Assembly: GCF_036826855.1 (NCBI RefSeq)
Contig: NZ_CP104578.1
Span: 7,560,501-7,624,500 of the forward strand
Length of the DNA: 64,000 nt
Direction of reading: 5' to 3'
Origin: Streptomyces sp. SJL17-4
GTDB taxonomy: Bacteria; Actinomycetota; Actinomycetes; Streptomycetales; Streptomycetaceae
The position numbers and the translations under genes were made by a program. Shown here piece by piece: positions 8,155 through 16,223 of the stretch. Within the stretch, counting starts at the first letter, position 1; every line of letters starts with the position of its first letter. Under the pieces are notes generated by a model, which was given only the letters and a program-made list of their open reading frames with translations, searched no databases and had not been told where the DNA came from.

Positions 8155-9519
8155 ATGACACGCCGCCGAGGCATGCTGACCCCGGCCGAGCTCGAGGCCC
8201 GCGTGGCCGCGGGCGAGATCGACACCGTCGTCCTGGCCTTCACCGACATGCAGGGCCGGCTCCAGGGAAAGCGGTTCTCCGCCGAGTTCTTCCTCGACGA
8301 CGTGCTCGCCCACGGCGCCGAGGGCTGCGACTACCTGCTCGCCGTCGACGTCGACATGCGGACCGTCGAGGGCTACGAGAACTCCTCCTGGGAGCAGGGG
8401 TACGGGGACTTCCGGCTGCTGCCCGACCTCGCCACCCTGCGGCTGATCCCCTGGCAGCCCGGCACCGCTCTCGCGCTCGCCGATCTCGCCCTGCACGACG
8501 GCACGCCTGTCGCCGTCTCGCCCCGCCAGATCCTGAAGGCGCAGATCGACCGCCTCGCCGCGCGGGGACTGCGGGCGATGGTCGGCACCGAGCTGGAGTT
8601 CGTGCTGTACCAGGACTCGTACGAGGAGGCGTGGCAGCGCGGCTACCAGGAACTGCGCCCGGCCACCGGCTACAACGTGGACTACTCCGTCCTCGGCACG
8701 TCCACGACCGAGCCGCTGCTGCGCCGTGTCCGTACCGAGATGGCCGGGGCGGGCATGTACGTGGAGGCGTCCAAGGGCGAGTGCAACCTCGGCCAGCACG
8801 AGGTGACCTTCCGGTACGCCGACGCCCTGACGACGTGCGACAACCACACCCTCTACAAGACGGGCGCCAAGGAGATCGCCGCGCAGGAGGGCCGCAGCAT
8901 CACCTTCATGGCCAAACCCGACGAGCGCGAGGGCAACTCGTGCCACATCCACATCTCGCTGCGCGGCGAGGACGGCGAACCCGTACTCGCCGGCGACGGG
9001 CCGTACGGGCTCTCGCGGCTCGGCGAGGGATTCCTCGCGGGACAGCTCGCCGCCGTCCGCGAGCTCAGCCTGTTCTTCGCGCCCACCATCAACGCCTACA
9101 AGCGCTACCAGCCCGGCAGCTTCGCCCCGACCGCCGTCGCCTGGGGCGTCGACAACCGGACCTGCGCCCTGCGGCTCACCGGGCACGACTCCTCGCTGCG
9201 GATCGAGCACCGCGTCCCCGGGGGTGACGTCAACCCGTACCTGGCCGTCGCCGGGCTCCTCGCGGCCGGGCTCCGGGGGATCGACGAGGGGCTGTCCCCG
9301 GGCGAGCCCTTCCGGGGCAACGCGTACACGTCCGACGCGCCCCGGGTGCCGGGCACCCTGCGCGAGGCGCTCGCCCTGTGGGAGTCGGCCGAGCTGCCGG
9401 CGGCGGCCTTCGGTGAGCCGGTGGTGCGGCACTACGCGCACATGGCCAGGACCGAGGTGGCCGCATTCGACGCCGCCGTGACCGACTGGGAACTGCGCCG
9501 GGGCTTCGAGCGATTGTGA
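8155..9519 (+). CDS. glutamine synthetase-like amide ligase (GlnA3/GlnA4/PuuA type)
   Basis: A 454-residue protein from ATG 8155, with AGGAG eight bases before. Glutamine synthetase signatures are present: TELEFVLY (metal-binding Glu), ASKGECNLGQHEV, the NSCHIHISL strand with catalytic-site His, and NRTCALRLTGHDSSLRIEHR. The N-terminal TDMQGRLQGKRFSAEFFLDDV is typical of GlnA paralogues that join glutamate to amines rather than ammonia. Such enzymes make gamma-glutamyl amides of polyamines, ethanolamine or anilines. With a PuuD-like gamma-glutamyl hydrolase in the same cluster, the plausible role is temporary gamma-glutamylation of an amine building block or intermediate. It could instead form a permanent amide. 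Monocistronic, downstream of two operator copies. Confidence 0.88.
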   Translation: MTRRRGMLTPAELEARVAAGEIDTVVLAFTDMQGRLQGKRFSAEFFLDDVLAHGAEGCDYLLAVDVDMRTVEGYENSSWEQGYGDFRLLPDLATLRLIPWQPGTALALADLALHDGTPVAVSPRQILKAQIDRLAARGLRAMVGTELEFVLYQDSYEEAWQRGYQELRPATGYNVDYSVLGTSTTEPLLRRVRTEMAGAGMYVEASKGECNLGQHEVTFRYADALTTCDNHTLYKTGAKEIAAQEGRSITFMAKPDEREGNSCHIHISLRGEDGEPVLAGDGPYGLSRLGEGFLAGQLAAVRELSLFFAPTINAYKRYQPGSFAPTAVAWGVDNRTCALRLTGHDSSLRIEHRVPGGDVNPYLAVAGLLAAGLRGIDEGLSPGEPFRGNAYTSDAPRVPGTLREALALWESAELPAAAFGEPVVRHYAHMARTEVAAFDAAVTDWELRRGFERL

Positions 9520-9538
9520 GCCCGTCGCCGTGGACCGC

Positions 9539-9619
9539 GACGCCCGCGACGCCCGCGACGCCCGCGACGCCCGCGACGCCCGCGACGCCCGCGACGCCCG
9601 CGGGGACCGCGGGGACCGC
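9539..9619. repeat. 9-bp tandem repeat between convergent genes
   Basis: GACGCCCGC is repeated seven times (9539-9601), followed by two GGGGACCGC variants (9602-9619). It fills most of the gap between the stop codons of the ligase and the dioxygenase. It yields long Ala-Thr-Pro or Arg-Asp frames that are artefacts. Confidence 0.9.
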
Positions 9620-9644
9620 GGAGCGCGGATCGAGCGGGCTGAGG

Positions 9645-10379
9645 TCAGGTGGACAGTCGGTCGAAGTCGACGATCAGCACGTCTCGGTAGGCCGGCAGCG
9701 CGGGGTCGACGGCGCGCAGCGGGGTGACATCGTGCAGCAGCCGCCGGTCGTCCACGAGCAGCTGGTCGCCGGGTCGGGAGAGCGTCGATCGCAGCAGCAG
9801 CGTGTCGTCGTCGCCGTGCAGGGAACTCTCGCCCCCTTCCACGTTGTTCCGGTGCACCAGCAACGAGGTCACGAAGGTGGAGCCGTCCCGGTGCCGGCCC
9901 TGCGGAGCGGGCTTGCCGACCTGGTCCGCGCCGGTGACGATGCGGAAGGGGTGCAGCTTCACGTCCCAGGCGCCGATGCCCTCGGCGGCGGAGAAGATCT
10001 CGCCGAGCATGCGGACGACTCCGCTGGTGAGGGGGTTTGCGAGGAAGGCGTCGGTCAGCGGCTCGAAGTGCCGGTCGATCCCGCCGTTGAGCGGGTTGAC
10101 CGCCGACTCCTGGCGGTAGGGGGCGTGCGGCAGCCGGCGCAGCCCGTCGGCATCGAGCCGGAAGTGCCCGTAGCGCCGGTTGCGGTAGGTTCCGCCGTCC
10201 TTCATGTACGTGTCGAGGACGAGGTCGTCCCAGTGGTCCGCGTAGGCCGCCCACTCGGCGTCGCCGACACCGAGCAGCCGCGACACGGTGTCCGCGCTCT
10301 GCAGGTGCCAGCCCTGCTTCACCAGATCCGCCGACGCGTTGGCGGCCGACGGTCCGGGTGTTGCGGTCTTCTCCGACAT
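9645..10379 (-). CDS. 2OG-Fe dioxygenase, free amino acid hydroxylase family (PF10014 type)
   Basis: A 244-residue protein from ATG 10379 with GAGGGG upstream; the open frame to 10535 is extension into the promoter. The iron-binding triad reads as His163 and Asp165 (GRHRDGSTF) and His216 (RLLHDVTPL), with an Arg near 222-232 for 2-oxoglutarate. The spacing and flanking VHRNNVEGGESSLH fit the PF10014 family, which includes the Bacillus L-isoleucine 4-hydroxylase. Members hydroxylate free aliphatic amino acids. In this cluster it may prepare a hydroxylated monomer. It is transcribed divergently from the HypEF operon, each with its own operator. Substrate is not predictable from motifs. Confidence 0.8.
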   Translation of the reverse strand: MSEKTATPGPSAANASADLVKQGWHLQSADTVSRLLGVGDAEWAAYADHWDDLVLDTYMKDGGTYRNRRYGHFRLDADGLRRLPHAPYRQESAVNPLNGGIDRHFEPLTDAFLANPLTSGVVRMLGEIFSAAEGIGAWDVKLHPFRIVTGADQVGKPAPQGRHRDGSTFVTSLLVHRNNVEGGESSLHGDDDTLLLRSTLSRPGDQLLVDDRRLLHDVTPLRAVDPALPAYRDVLIVDFDRLST

Positions 10380-10459
10380 GGTGTGCGCATCCCCTCGCTT
10401 GTGATGTGAGATCTGCCCTCCGGCGCACCCGATGCTGACCAAGAGGGCCCTCGGGCGGT

Positions 10460-10481
10460 GAGTCGGGAGAACTCCGGAGGG
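10460..10481. promoter_or_regulatory. cluster operator before the dioxygenase
   Basis: Left arm AGTCGGGAG is intact; the right arm TCCGGAGGG is weaker. It lies 81 bases before the start at 10379 on the minus strand. Confidence 0.65.
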
Positions 10482-10537
10482 GTCCGGCGTGTACGGCCGA
10501 GTCGGCGGCGACCACCCGGAGCCGCCGCCGGTCATGC

Positions 10538-10559
10538 CCGTCAGTGGTTCCCCCGACTG
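10538..10559. promoter_or_regulatory. cluster operator before the HypEF operon
   Basis: Right arm CCCCCGACTG is strong, left arm CCGTCAGTGG is weaker. It ends 89 bases before the start at 10648. With the neighbouring copy it forms a divergent pair serving opposite promoters. Confidence 0.65.
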
Positions 10560-10647
10560 TTGCCGGACGCCGTGCCGGCGGGACCTTCGTTCCTACCGTG
10601 AGGCGCGTATGAGCCCTCGTCGCGTCCGCCACCTTCCGAGGAGACTC

Positions 10648-11232
10648 ATGAGCAAGATCGCCGTCCTCACCAACGACCTCCAGGCCGACCTGATCAACAA
10701 GAACCAGGAGCGCATCGACGCCGTCGACGCGGCGACGCCGGCCTTCTCGGGGTTCCTGAAGGCGATGCGTGAGCGCGGCCACCACGTCGTCCACCTGCAG
10801 CTGATCAACCTCGCGGACGACCCGATCGCCGAGCGCTACGACGGCTGGCTGCCGGTGCAGAAGGGAACCGAGGGCGCTGCGATCGTCCCGGCCTTCCTCG
10901 ACGAGGGCGACATCGTCCTGGAGAAGAACAAGGACAGCGGCTTCTACGAGACCGACCTGCACGAGCGCCTCCAGGCCCTCGGCGTGGACACCGTGATCAT
11001 CACGGGCATGCAGAGCCAGATCTGCGTCCAGACCACCGCCGCCGACGCCTTCTTCCGCGGCTACAAGGTCTGGGTGCCGAGCGACTGCGTCGTCTCCGCC
11101 CGCGAGCAGGACAAGATCCGTGCCCTGGAGTGGATGGACGGCTACTGCGCCACCATCGCCACCTCCGAGGAGATCGTCGGCCTCCTGGACGCCGGCGACG
11201 AGCTGCCGCGCAAGGAGTTCCTCGTCCCCTGA
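10648..11232 (+). CDS. isochorismatase-like cysteine hydrolase
   Basis: A 194-residue protein from ATG 10648, with GAGGAG just upstream. The catalytic triad of the isochorismatase/nicotinamidase family is visible: Asp10 (VLTNDLQ), a Lys near 93-95 (LEKNKDSGF) and Cys126 (GMQSQICVQTTAAD). The family hydrolyses C-N amides, ureido and vinyl-ether bonds (N-carbamoylsarcosine, biuret, nicotinamide). It is the first gene of a run that continues with HypE, HypF, an SHMT-like enzyme and a gamma-glutamyl hydrolase, after a 140-base gap holding a tandem repeat. A carbamoyl or ureido substrate would suit the HypF neighbour, but this is inference. Confidence 0.85.
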   Translation: MSKIAVLTNDLQADLINKNQERIDAVDAATPAFSGFLKAMRERGHHVVHLQLINLADDPIAERYDGWLPVQKGTEGAAIVPAFLDEGDIVLEKNKDSGFYETDLHERLQALGVDTVIITGMQSQICVQTTAADAFFRGYKVWVPSDCVVSAREQDKIRALEWMDGYCATIATSEEIVGLLDAGDELPRKEFLVP

Positions 11233-11298
11233 CGTCCCTCGTCCTCCGACGTCCCTCGTCCTCCGACGTCCCTCGTCCCCTGACGTCCGTCGTCCTCC
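11231..11298. repeat. 17-bp tandem repeat starting at a stop codon
   Basis: GACGTCCCTCGTCCTCC occurs as four near-identical 17-base units. The first starts inside the TGA of the hydrolase gene, and the last coding bases (CTCGTCCCC) resemble the end of the unit, as if the gene end had been duplicated. The array lies between the hydrolase and hypE. Confidence 0.9.
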
Positions 11299-11372
11299 GA
11301 CGGCCCCCGGCCCCGGCACGCCGCCGCGCGGCGGTCCCGCACCGTACGTCCGCACCGATTTTGGGAGCTTGG

Positions 11373-12404
11373 TTGAGCACCGGCACGGAATCCCTTCTGG
11401 ATCAGCACATCGTCCTCGATCACGGGACCGGGGCCCGGCTCAGCCGGGAACTCGTCGAGTTCGTCGTGGACGTCCTGGACGACGTCTACATCGGCGAGAT
11501 GGAGGACAGCGCGATGCTGCCGATCTCGGTCGGCAAGATCGCGATGACCACCGACTCGTTCGTCGTCGACCCGCCGTTCTTCGGCAACGGCGACATCGGC
11601 AAGATCGCGGTCTGCGGCACCGTCAACGACCTCGCGGTCGTGGGCGCCGAGCCGCTCTACCTGACCCTGGCCATGATCCTGGAGGCCGGGTTCCCCATCG
11701 CCCGTCTCCACCAGGCCCTGGTATCGATCCGTGACACCGCCCGCGAGGCCGGGGTGAAGATCGTCGCCGGAGACACCAAGGTCGTCGGCGAGGGCGAGGC
11801 CGACGGCATCTTCCTCAACACCACCGGCATCGGCGTCTTCCACGAGGAGCCGAAGCGGATGACCGACGTGCGGGTCGGTGACCGGATCGTCCTGAGCGGT
11901 CCGATCGGCAACCACACCATCCACCTCCTCTCGGTCCGCGAGGGACTCGGCTTCGAACAGCGCGTGGTCAGCGACTGCGCGCCGCTCAACGGCATGATCG
12001 ACAGCCTCCGCGACAAGGTCCCGGCCGGTGCGGTCCGCTCCATGCGGGACGTGACCCGCGGCGGTCTCTCCGCCGTCCTCCACGAGTACTCGTCGGCGCT
12101 CGGCCGGGCGGTGCGCGTCGAGGAGAGCGCGCTGCCCATCGACCACGAGACGCGGATGGCCGCCGACATGCTCGGCATCAACCCCATCAACGCCGCCAAC
12201 GAGGGCTGCCTCGCCCTGTTCGTGGCCCCGGACGCCGTCGACGTCGTACTGGAGACCCTGCACGCGCACGAGTACGGGCGCCGGGCCGTGGTGATCGGCG
12301 AGATCACCGAACGGGCCGAGAAGTCCGTCGAGATGGTCGGCGCGGACGGCCGGATCAGCGAGATCGAGGAACTCATGGGCGCGGAACTCCCGCGTCTTTG
12401 CTGA
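11373..12404 (+). CDS. hypE: HypE, carbamoyl dehydratase of hydrogenase-type cyanide synthesis
   Basis: A 343-residue AIR-synthase/PurM-fold protein. TTG 11373 with GGGAG about five bases before it is preferred, since the longer frame upstream runs through the tandem repeat. Typical HypE stretches are present: DDVYIGEMEDSAML, TTDSFVVDPPFFGNGDIGK, GTVNDLAVVGAEPLYL, MRDVTRGGLSAVLHE and INAANEGCLALFVAP. The chain ends in PRLC, keeping the C-terminal Cys that HypF carbamoylates and HypE dehydrates with ATP to a thiocyanate. Length is normal for HypE. There is no hydrogenase, HypC or HypD in the window to receive the cyanide, so the enzyme is probably reused for the peptide product. hypF follows 17 bases later. 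Confidence 0.95.
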   Translation: MSTGTESLLDQHIVLDHGTGARLSRELVEFVVDVLDDVYIGEMEDSAMLPISVGKIAMTTDSFVVDPPFFGNGDIGKIAVCGTVNDLAVVGAEPLYLTLAMILEAGFPIARLHQALVSIRDTAREAGVKIVAGDTKVVGEGEADGIFLNTTGIGVFHEEPKRMTDVRVGDRIVLSGPIGNHTIHLLSVREGLGFEQRVVSDCAPLNGMIDSLRDKVPAGAVRSMRDVTRGGLSAVLHEYSSALGRAVRVEESALPIDHETRMAADMLGINPINAANEGCLALFVAPDAVDVVLETLHAHEYGRRAVVIGEITERAEKSVEMVGADGRISEIEELMGAELPRLC

Positions 12405-12421
12405 GAGGACGGGGAGCGGGG

Positions 12422-14866
12422 ATGCGGTCGGAGAACTCCACCGGCGAGACCGGCGAGACCGGCGAGACCGGAGCGGTCGGCGGCACGGGCCCAGGCCCGT
12501 CCGAGCGGTGGCTCATCAGGGTCGAGGGCGTCGTACAGGGGGTCGGCTACCGGCCCTTCGTGTACACGCTCGCCCACGAGCTGGGGCTCACCGGCTGGGT
12601 GCTCAACGACTCCCTCGGCGTCCTCACCGAGGTGTACGGGAGCCCCGTGTCCCTGACCGCCTTCGCCCGCGCCCTGCGGGACCGGGCGCCCCTGCTCGCC
12701 CGGGTGAACGGGGTGCGCGTCGAGGAGACGTCCGCGGGCGGCGACGTGCCGGCGGACTTCACCATCCGGGAGAGCGTCCGGGGCGGCGACGCCCGGACGA
12801 CCGTTCCCCCCGACTCGCACGTCTGCCCCGACTGCCTGGCCGAGGTGCGCGACCCGGGCGACCGCCGCCACCGCTACCCGTTCGCCAACTGCACCCATTG
12901 CGGACCCCGTTACTCGATCATCCGGGATCTGCCCTACGACCGGGCGCAGACCACCATGGGTTCCTTCACCCTGTGCGAGGAGTGCCGGCACGAGTACGAG
13001 GACCCGCGCGACCGCCGGTACCACGCCCAGCCCACCGCCTGCCCGGCGTGCGGGCCCCGGGTCACCCTGTCCGGGCCGGACGGTGTCCTCGCCGAGGCGG
13101 ACGAGGCCATGACCGCGGCCGTCGAGGCGCTCGCCGCCGGCCGGATCGTCGCCGTCAAGAGCGTCGGTGGCTTCCACCTGGCCGTCGACGCCCGGGACGC
13201 CGAGGCCGTGGCCCGGCTCCGGAGCCGAAAGAAGCGTGACTCCAAGCCCTTCGCGGTGATGGTGGAGGACCTCGCCACGGTCGGCCGGATCGCCGTCCAC
13301 GGCCGGGCGGAGGACGAGCTGCTCCGGTCCCCGGCCCGGCCGATCGTCCTGCTGCGCAAGGTGCCCCACGGCCTGCCCGAGGCCGTCGCGCCGCGGAACC
13401 CGAACATCGGCGTCATGCTGCCCTCGGCACCCCTGCACCACCTGCTGCTCGACCATCCCTCGCTCGACGTTCTCGTGATGACCAGCGGCAACATCTCCGG
13501 CTACCCCATCGTCCATCGCAACGAGGACGCGCTCGCCCAGCTGTTCGAGGTGGCCGATCTGGTCCTCCACCACGACCGGGACATCCACATACGGGTGGAC
13601 GACTCCGTGGTCCGGTGCACCGACCACCCGGGTCTCGACGAGCCCGTCATCACCTTCCTGCGGCGCTCGCGCGGCTACGCCCCGTATCCGGTGACGGTCG
13701 ACGCGCTCCCCGAGCCGATCCTGGCCTACGGAGCCGAGCTGAAGACGACGATCGCTCTCGGCTCCGGCGACGAGGTGTACGTCAGCCAGCACATCGGCGA
13801 CCTCAAGAACGACGAGACCTTCGCCTCGCACCGGCAGACCGCCGCCCACCTCGCCGAGCTGTACGGCCTGAAGCCCCGCTTCGTCGCCTGCGATCTGCAC
13901 CCCTCCTTCCGCTCGCACATCCTGGCCGACGCCGAGGAGGGCGTCGAGGTGATCGCCGTGCAGCACCACCACGCCCACATGGCTTCCTGCATGGCGGAGA
14001 ACCGGATCGAGGGCACCACCCTCGGCGTGGTCTTCGACGGCGCCGGTTACGGCACCGACGGCACCATCTGGGGCGGCGAGTTCCTGCTCGGCGACTACGC
14101 CGGCGTCCGCCGTACCGCACGGCTGCGCCACATCCCCCTGCTCGGCGGCGACAAGGCCGTCCACGAACCGATCCGCACGGCCTACGCACTGGCCCTCGAC
14201 GCCTTCGGCGGGGACGTGGACGCGGCCCTCGCCGCCTTCCCCGTCCTCGGCGAACTCACCGAGCAGGAACGGCACGTGTACGCCACGATGGCCCGCCGAG
14301 GAGTGAACGCACCGCCGGCCTCCAGCATGGGGCGCCTCTTCGACGGCGTCGCCGCCCTCCTCGGTGTCTGCTCCCGGGCGGAGTACGAGGCCCAGGGCCC
14401 CATCGAGCTCGAAGGGCTTCTCGGCCGCGACCTCACGCTCGCGGAGCCGTACCCCTTCGCCTTCGGGCCCGCCGTCGACTCCGCGCCCGGAGAGCGGACC
14501 GTCGAGATCGACTTCCGGCCGGTCGTCCGGGCGATCGCCGCCGATCTCGCCGCCGGCCTCGGCACCGTCGAGATCAGCCGCCGCTTCCACTCGGCCGTCG
14601 TCGATCTCGTCCGTCACCGGGGAGCCGAGGAGTGCCGGGCCGCGGGCACCGACCGGGTCGTCCTGTCCGGCGGCGTCTTCCTCAACGAGTTCCTGCTCGT
14701 CAACTCGCTGCTCGCCCTGCGTGCCGCCGGCCTGTCCGCGCACGCCCACTGCCTGGTCCCCACCAACGACGGAGGCATCGCCCTGGGGCAGGTGATGGTC
14801 GCGGCCGCCCGCTCCGGCCCGTCCTCCGCGGCCGCAGCCGCGCGGCCCGCCTCGAACGAACGATGA
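12422..14866 (+). CDS. hypF: HypF carbamoyltransferase
   Basis: An 814-residue protein from ATG 12422 (GGGAG upstream); ATG 12398 overlapping hypE is an alternative. Domains in order: a short GET repeat tail, acylphosphatase domain (about 30-115, VEGVVQGVGYRPFVYTLA), two C4 zinc fingers (about 135-215, CPDCLAEV..CTHCGPR and CEECRHEY..CPACGPR), YrdC-like domain (about 230-420), and Kae1-like domain with QHHHAHMASCMAEN (about 513-526) and LSGGVFLNEFLL. All catalytic regions look intact. The family uses carbamoyl phosphate and ATP to carbamoylate the HypE C-terminal Cys. Full-length paralogues with YrdC-Kae1, such as TobZ, carbamoylate antibiotics, but the adjacent HypE with its terminal Cys argues for thiocarbamate/thiocyanate formation. 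Confidence 0.95.
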   Translation: MRSENSTGETGETGETGAVGGTGPGPSERWLIRVEGVVQGVGYRPFVYTLAHELGLTGWVLNDSLGVLTEVYGSPVSLTAFARALRDRAPLLARVNGVRVEETSAGGDVPADFTIRESVRGGDARTTVPPDSHVCPDCLAEVRDPGDRRHRYPFANCTHCGPRYSIIRDLPYDRAQTTMGSFTLCEECRHEYEDPRDRRYHAQPTACPACGPRVTLSGPDGVLAEADEAMTAAVEALAAGRIVAVKSVGGFHLAVDARDAEAVARLRSRKKRDSKPFAVMVEDLATVGRIAVHGRAEDELLRSPARPIVLLRKVPHGLPEAVAPRNPNIGVMLPSAPLHHLLLDHPSLDVLVMTSGNISGYPIVHRNEDALAQLFEVADLVLHHDRDIHIRVDDSVVRCTDHPGLDEPVITFLRRSRGYAPYPVTVDALPEPILAYGAELKTTIALGSGDEVYVSQHIGDLKNDETFASHRQTAAHLAELYGLKPRFVACDLHPSFRSHILADAEEGVEVIAVQHHHAHMASCMAENRIEGTTLGVVFDGAGYGTDGTIWGGEFLLGDYAGVRRTARLRHIPLLGGDKAVHEPIRTAYALALDAFGGDVDAALAAFPVLGELTEQERHVYATMARRGVNAPPASSMGRLFDGVAALLGVCSRAEYEAQGPIELEGLLGRDLTLAEPYPFAFGPAVDSAPGERTVEIDFRPVVRAIAADLAAGLGTVEISRRFHSAVVDLVRHRGAEECRAAGTDRVVLSGGVFLNEFLLVNSLLALRAAGLSAHAHCLVPTNDGGIALGQVMVAAARSGPSSAAAAARPASNER

Positions 14867-14877
14867 AAGGAACGCCG

Positions 14878-16191
14878 ATGGCCCCCGCAGAGATCACCCT
14901 CAGCGACGTCGTCCGGCTGCTCTCCGAGCACGAGGAGGCCGCCGCACGGACGCTGAGCCTCGTGCCGTCCGAGAACGCCATGTCCGGACTGGCCAAGCTG
15001 CCCATGCTCCTGGACTCGTACCACCGCTACTTCTTCAACGAGACCGACGATCCCGGCCGTTGGCACTTCCGGGGCGCGCAGGGCCTGCGCGACGTCGAGA
15101 CCGGCGTCGCCATCCCGCTCCTGGAACGTCTCGGCAAGGCCGACTACGTCTCGGTACGACCGCTCAGCGGCCTCAACGCGATGACGCTCGCCCTGGCCAC
15201 CCTCGGCGGCGACCCGGGCTCCACCGTCGTCACCATCGGCCCCGAGAACGGCGGCCACTACGCCACTCCGAGCGTCGCCCAACGGCTCGGCCTGCGAGTC
15301 GAGTTCCTCCGGGGTCCCGACCCGCACGCCCTCGACCTCGACCATGCCGCCGAGCTGCTTCGCCGGGTGCGGCCCACGCTCGTCTACGTCGACCAGTCCC
15401 ACTGCCTCTTCCCGGTCGACGTGGCCTCCCTGGTCCGCACCGTCCGGGAGGCGTCCCCCGAGACGCTCGTCCACGTCGACGCCAGCCACTGGATGGGTCT
15501 CGTCCTCGCGGGAGAGTTCCCCAACCCCCTGGACGAGGGCGCCGACAGCTTCGGCGGCTCCACCCACAAGACCTTCCCCGGCCCGCAGAAGGCACTGCTC
15601 CTCACCCGCGACGCCGACATCGAGAAGCGCATCCGGGAGACCCAGGACTACCTGGTCAGCAGCCACCACTTCGGCGCCACCCTCAGCCTCGGTATGGCCC
15701 TCCTGGAGTTCCAGGAGTTCGGTCCCGTCTACGCGCGAGCCGTCGTCGGGCACACCCGGGCCTTCGCCGGACTCCTCGCCGAGCGCGGCATCACCGTGTG
15801 CGCCGCCGACCGCGGCTACACCGCCGGACACCAGCTGTGGCTCGACACCGCGCGCGACGGCATCGCCCCCGGCCTCGCCAGCGACCGGCTCCACGCTGCC
15901 GGACTCAAGGTGAACTTCATGGCGGGGCTGCCCGGTTTCACCGGCCAGGGCGTGCGCATCGGCCTCAACGAAGCCGCGTACCAGGGCCTCACCGAAGAGG
16001 ACCTGCCCGAGCTCGCCGACGTCTTCGCCGCCGCCGTCCGCGACGAGCAGCCCGCCGCCGGCCTCGCCGACCGGGTCGCCGCCCTGCGGGCGGCCCGCAC
16101 CCCGCTCGGTGCCGCCCTGCCCGAGGCCACGGCCCTCCTCGACCGTTCCCTCGCCCTCGCCGGCCGCGCCCTGCGCGCCGACGCGTCCTGA
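14878..16191 (+). CDS. serine hydroxymethyltransferase-like PLP enzyme
   Basis: A 437-residue fold-type I PLP protein from ATG 14878 with AAAGGA before it, 11 bases after hypF. The PLP lysine sits in GGSTHKTFPGPQ (Lys231), as in SHMT. SLVPSENAMS resembles the SHMT active-site entry (housekeeping enzymes have IASEN), and VHVDASHWMG takes the place of the PLP-binding Asp region. The divergence from housekeeping SHMT and the operon position indicate a specialised aldolase, transaldolase or alpha-substitution enzyme acting on glycine, serine or an analogue. A link to cyanide chemistry (amino acid carbanion plus HypE thiocyanate) is possible but speculative. Confidence 0.85.
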   Translation: MAPAEITLSDVVRLLSEHEEAAARTLSLVPSENAMSGLAKLPMLLDSYHRYFFNETDDPGRWHFRGAQGLRDVETGVAIPLLERLGKADYVSVRPLSGLNAMTLALATLGGDPGSTVVTIGPENGGHYATPSVAQRLGLRVEFLRGPDPHALDLDHAAELLRRVRPTLVYVDQSHCLFPVDVASLVRTVREASPETLVHVDASHWMGLVLAGEFPNPLDEGADSFGGSTHKTFPGPQKALLLTRDADIEKRIRETQDYLVSSHHFGATLSLGMALLEFQEFGPVYARAVVGHTRAFAGLLAERGITVCAADRGYTAGHQLWLDTARDGIAPGLASDRLHAAGLKVNFMAGLPGFTGQGVRIGLNEAAYQGLTEEDLPELADVFAAAVRDEQPAAGLADRVAALRAARTPLGAALPEATALLDRSLALAGRALRADAS

Positions 16192-16223
16192 CCCACCTCA
16201 CGACGACCCCCTGGAGCACGCCC

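Noticed and set aside
8098..11355. A 1085-codon open frame on the minus strand
   Set aside because: It is the shadow of the ligase, dioxygenase and hydrolase genes; composition is repeat-like and no family motif appears except the true dioxygenase, which is in a different frame.
11373..14866. A hydrogenase maturation locus
   Set aside because: No structural subunits, hypA, hypB, hypC or hypD; neighbours are NRPS supply genes under the cluster operator.
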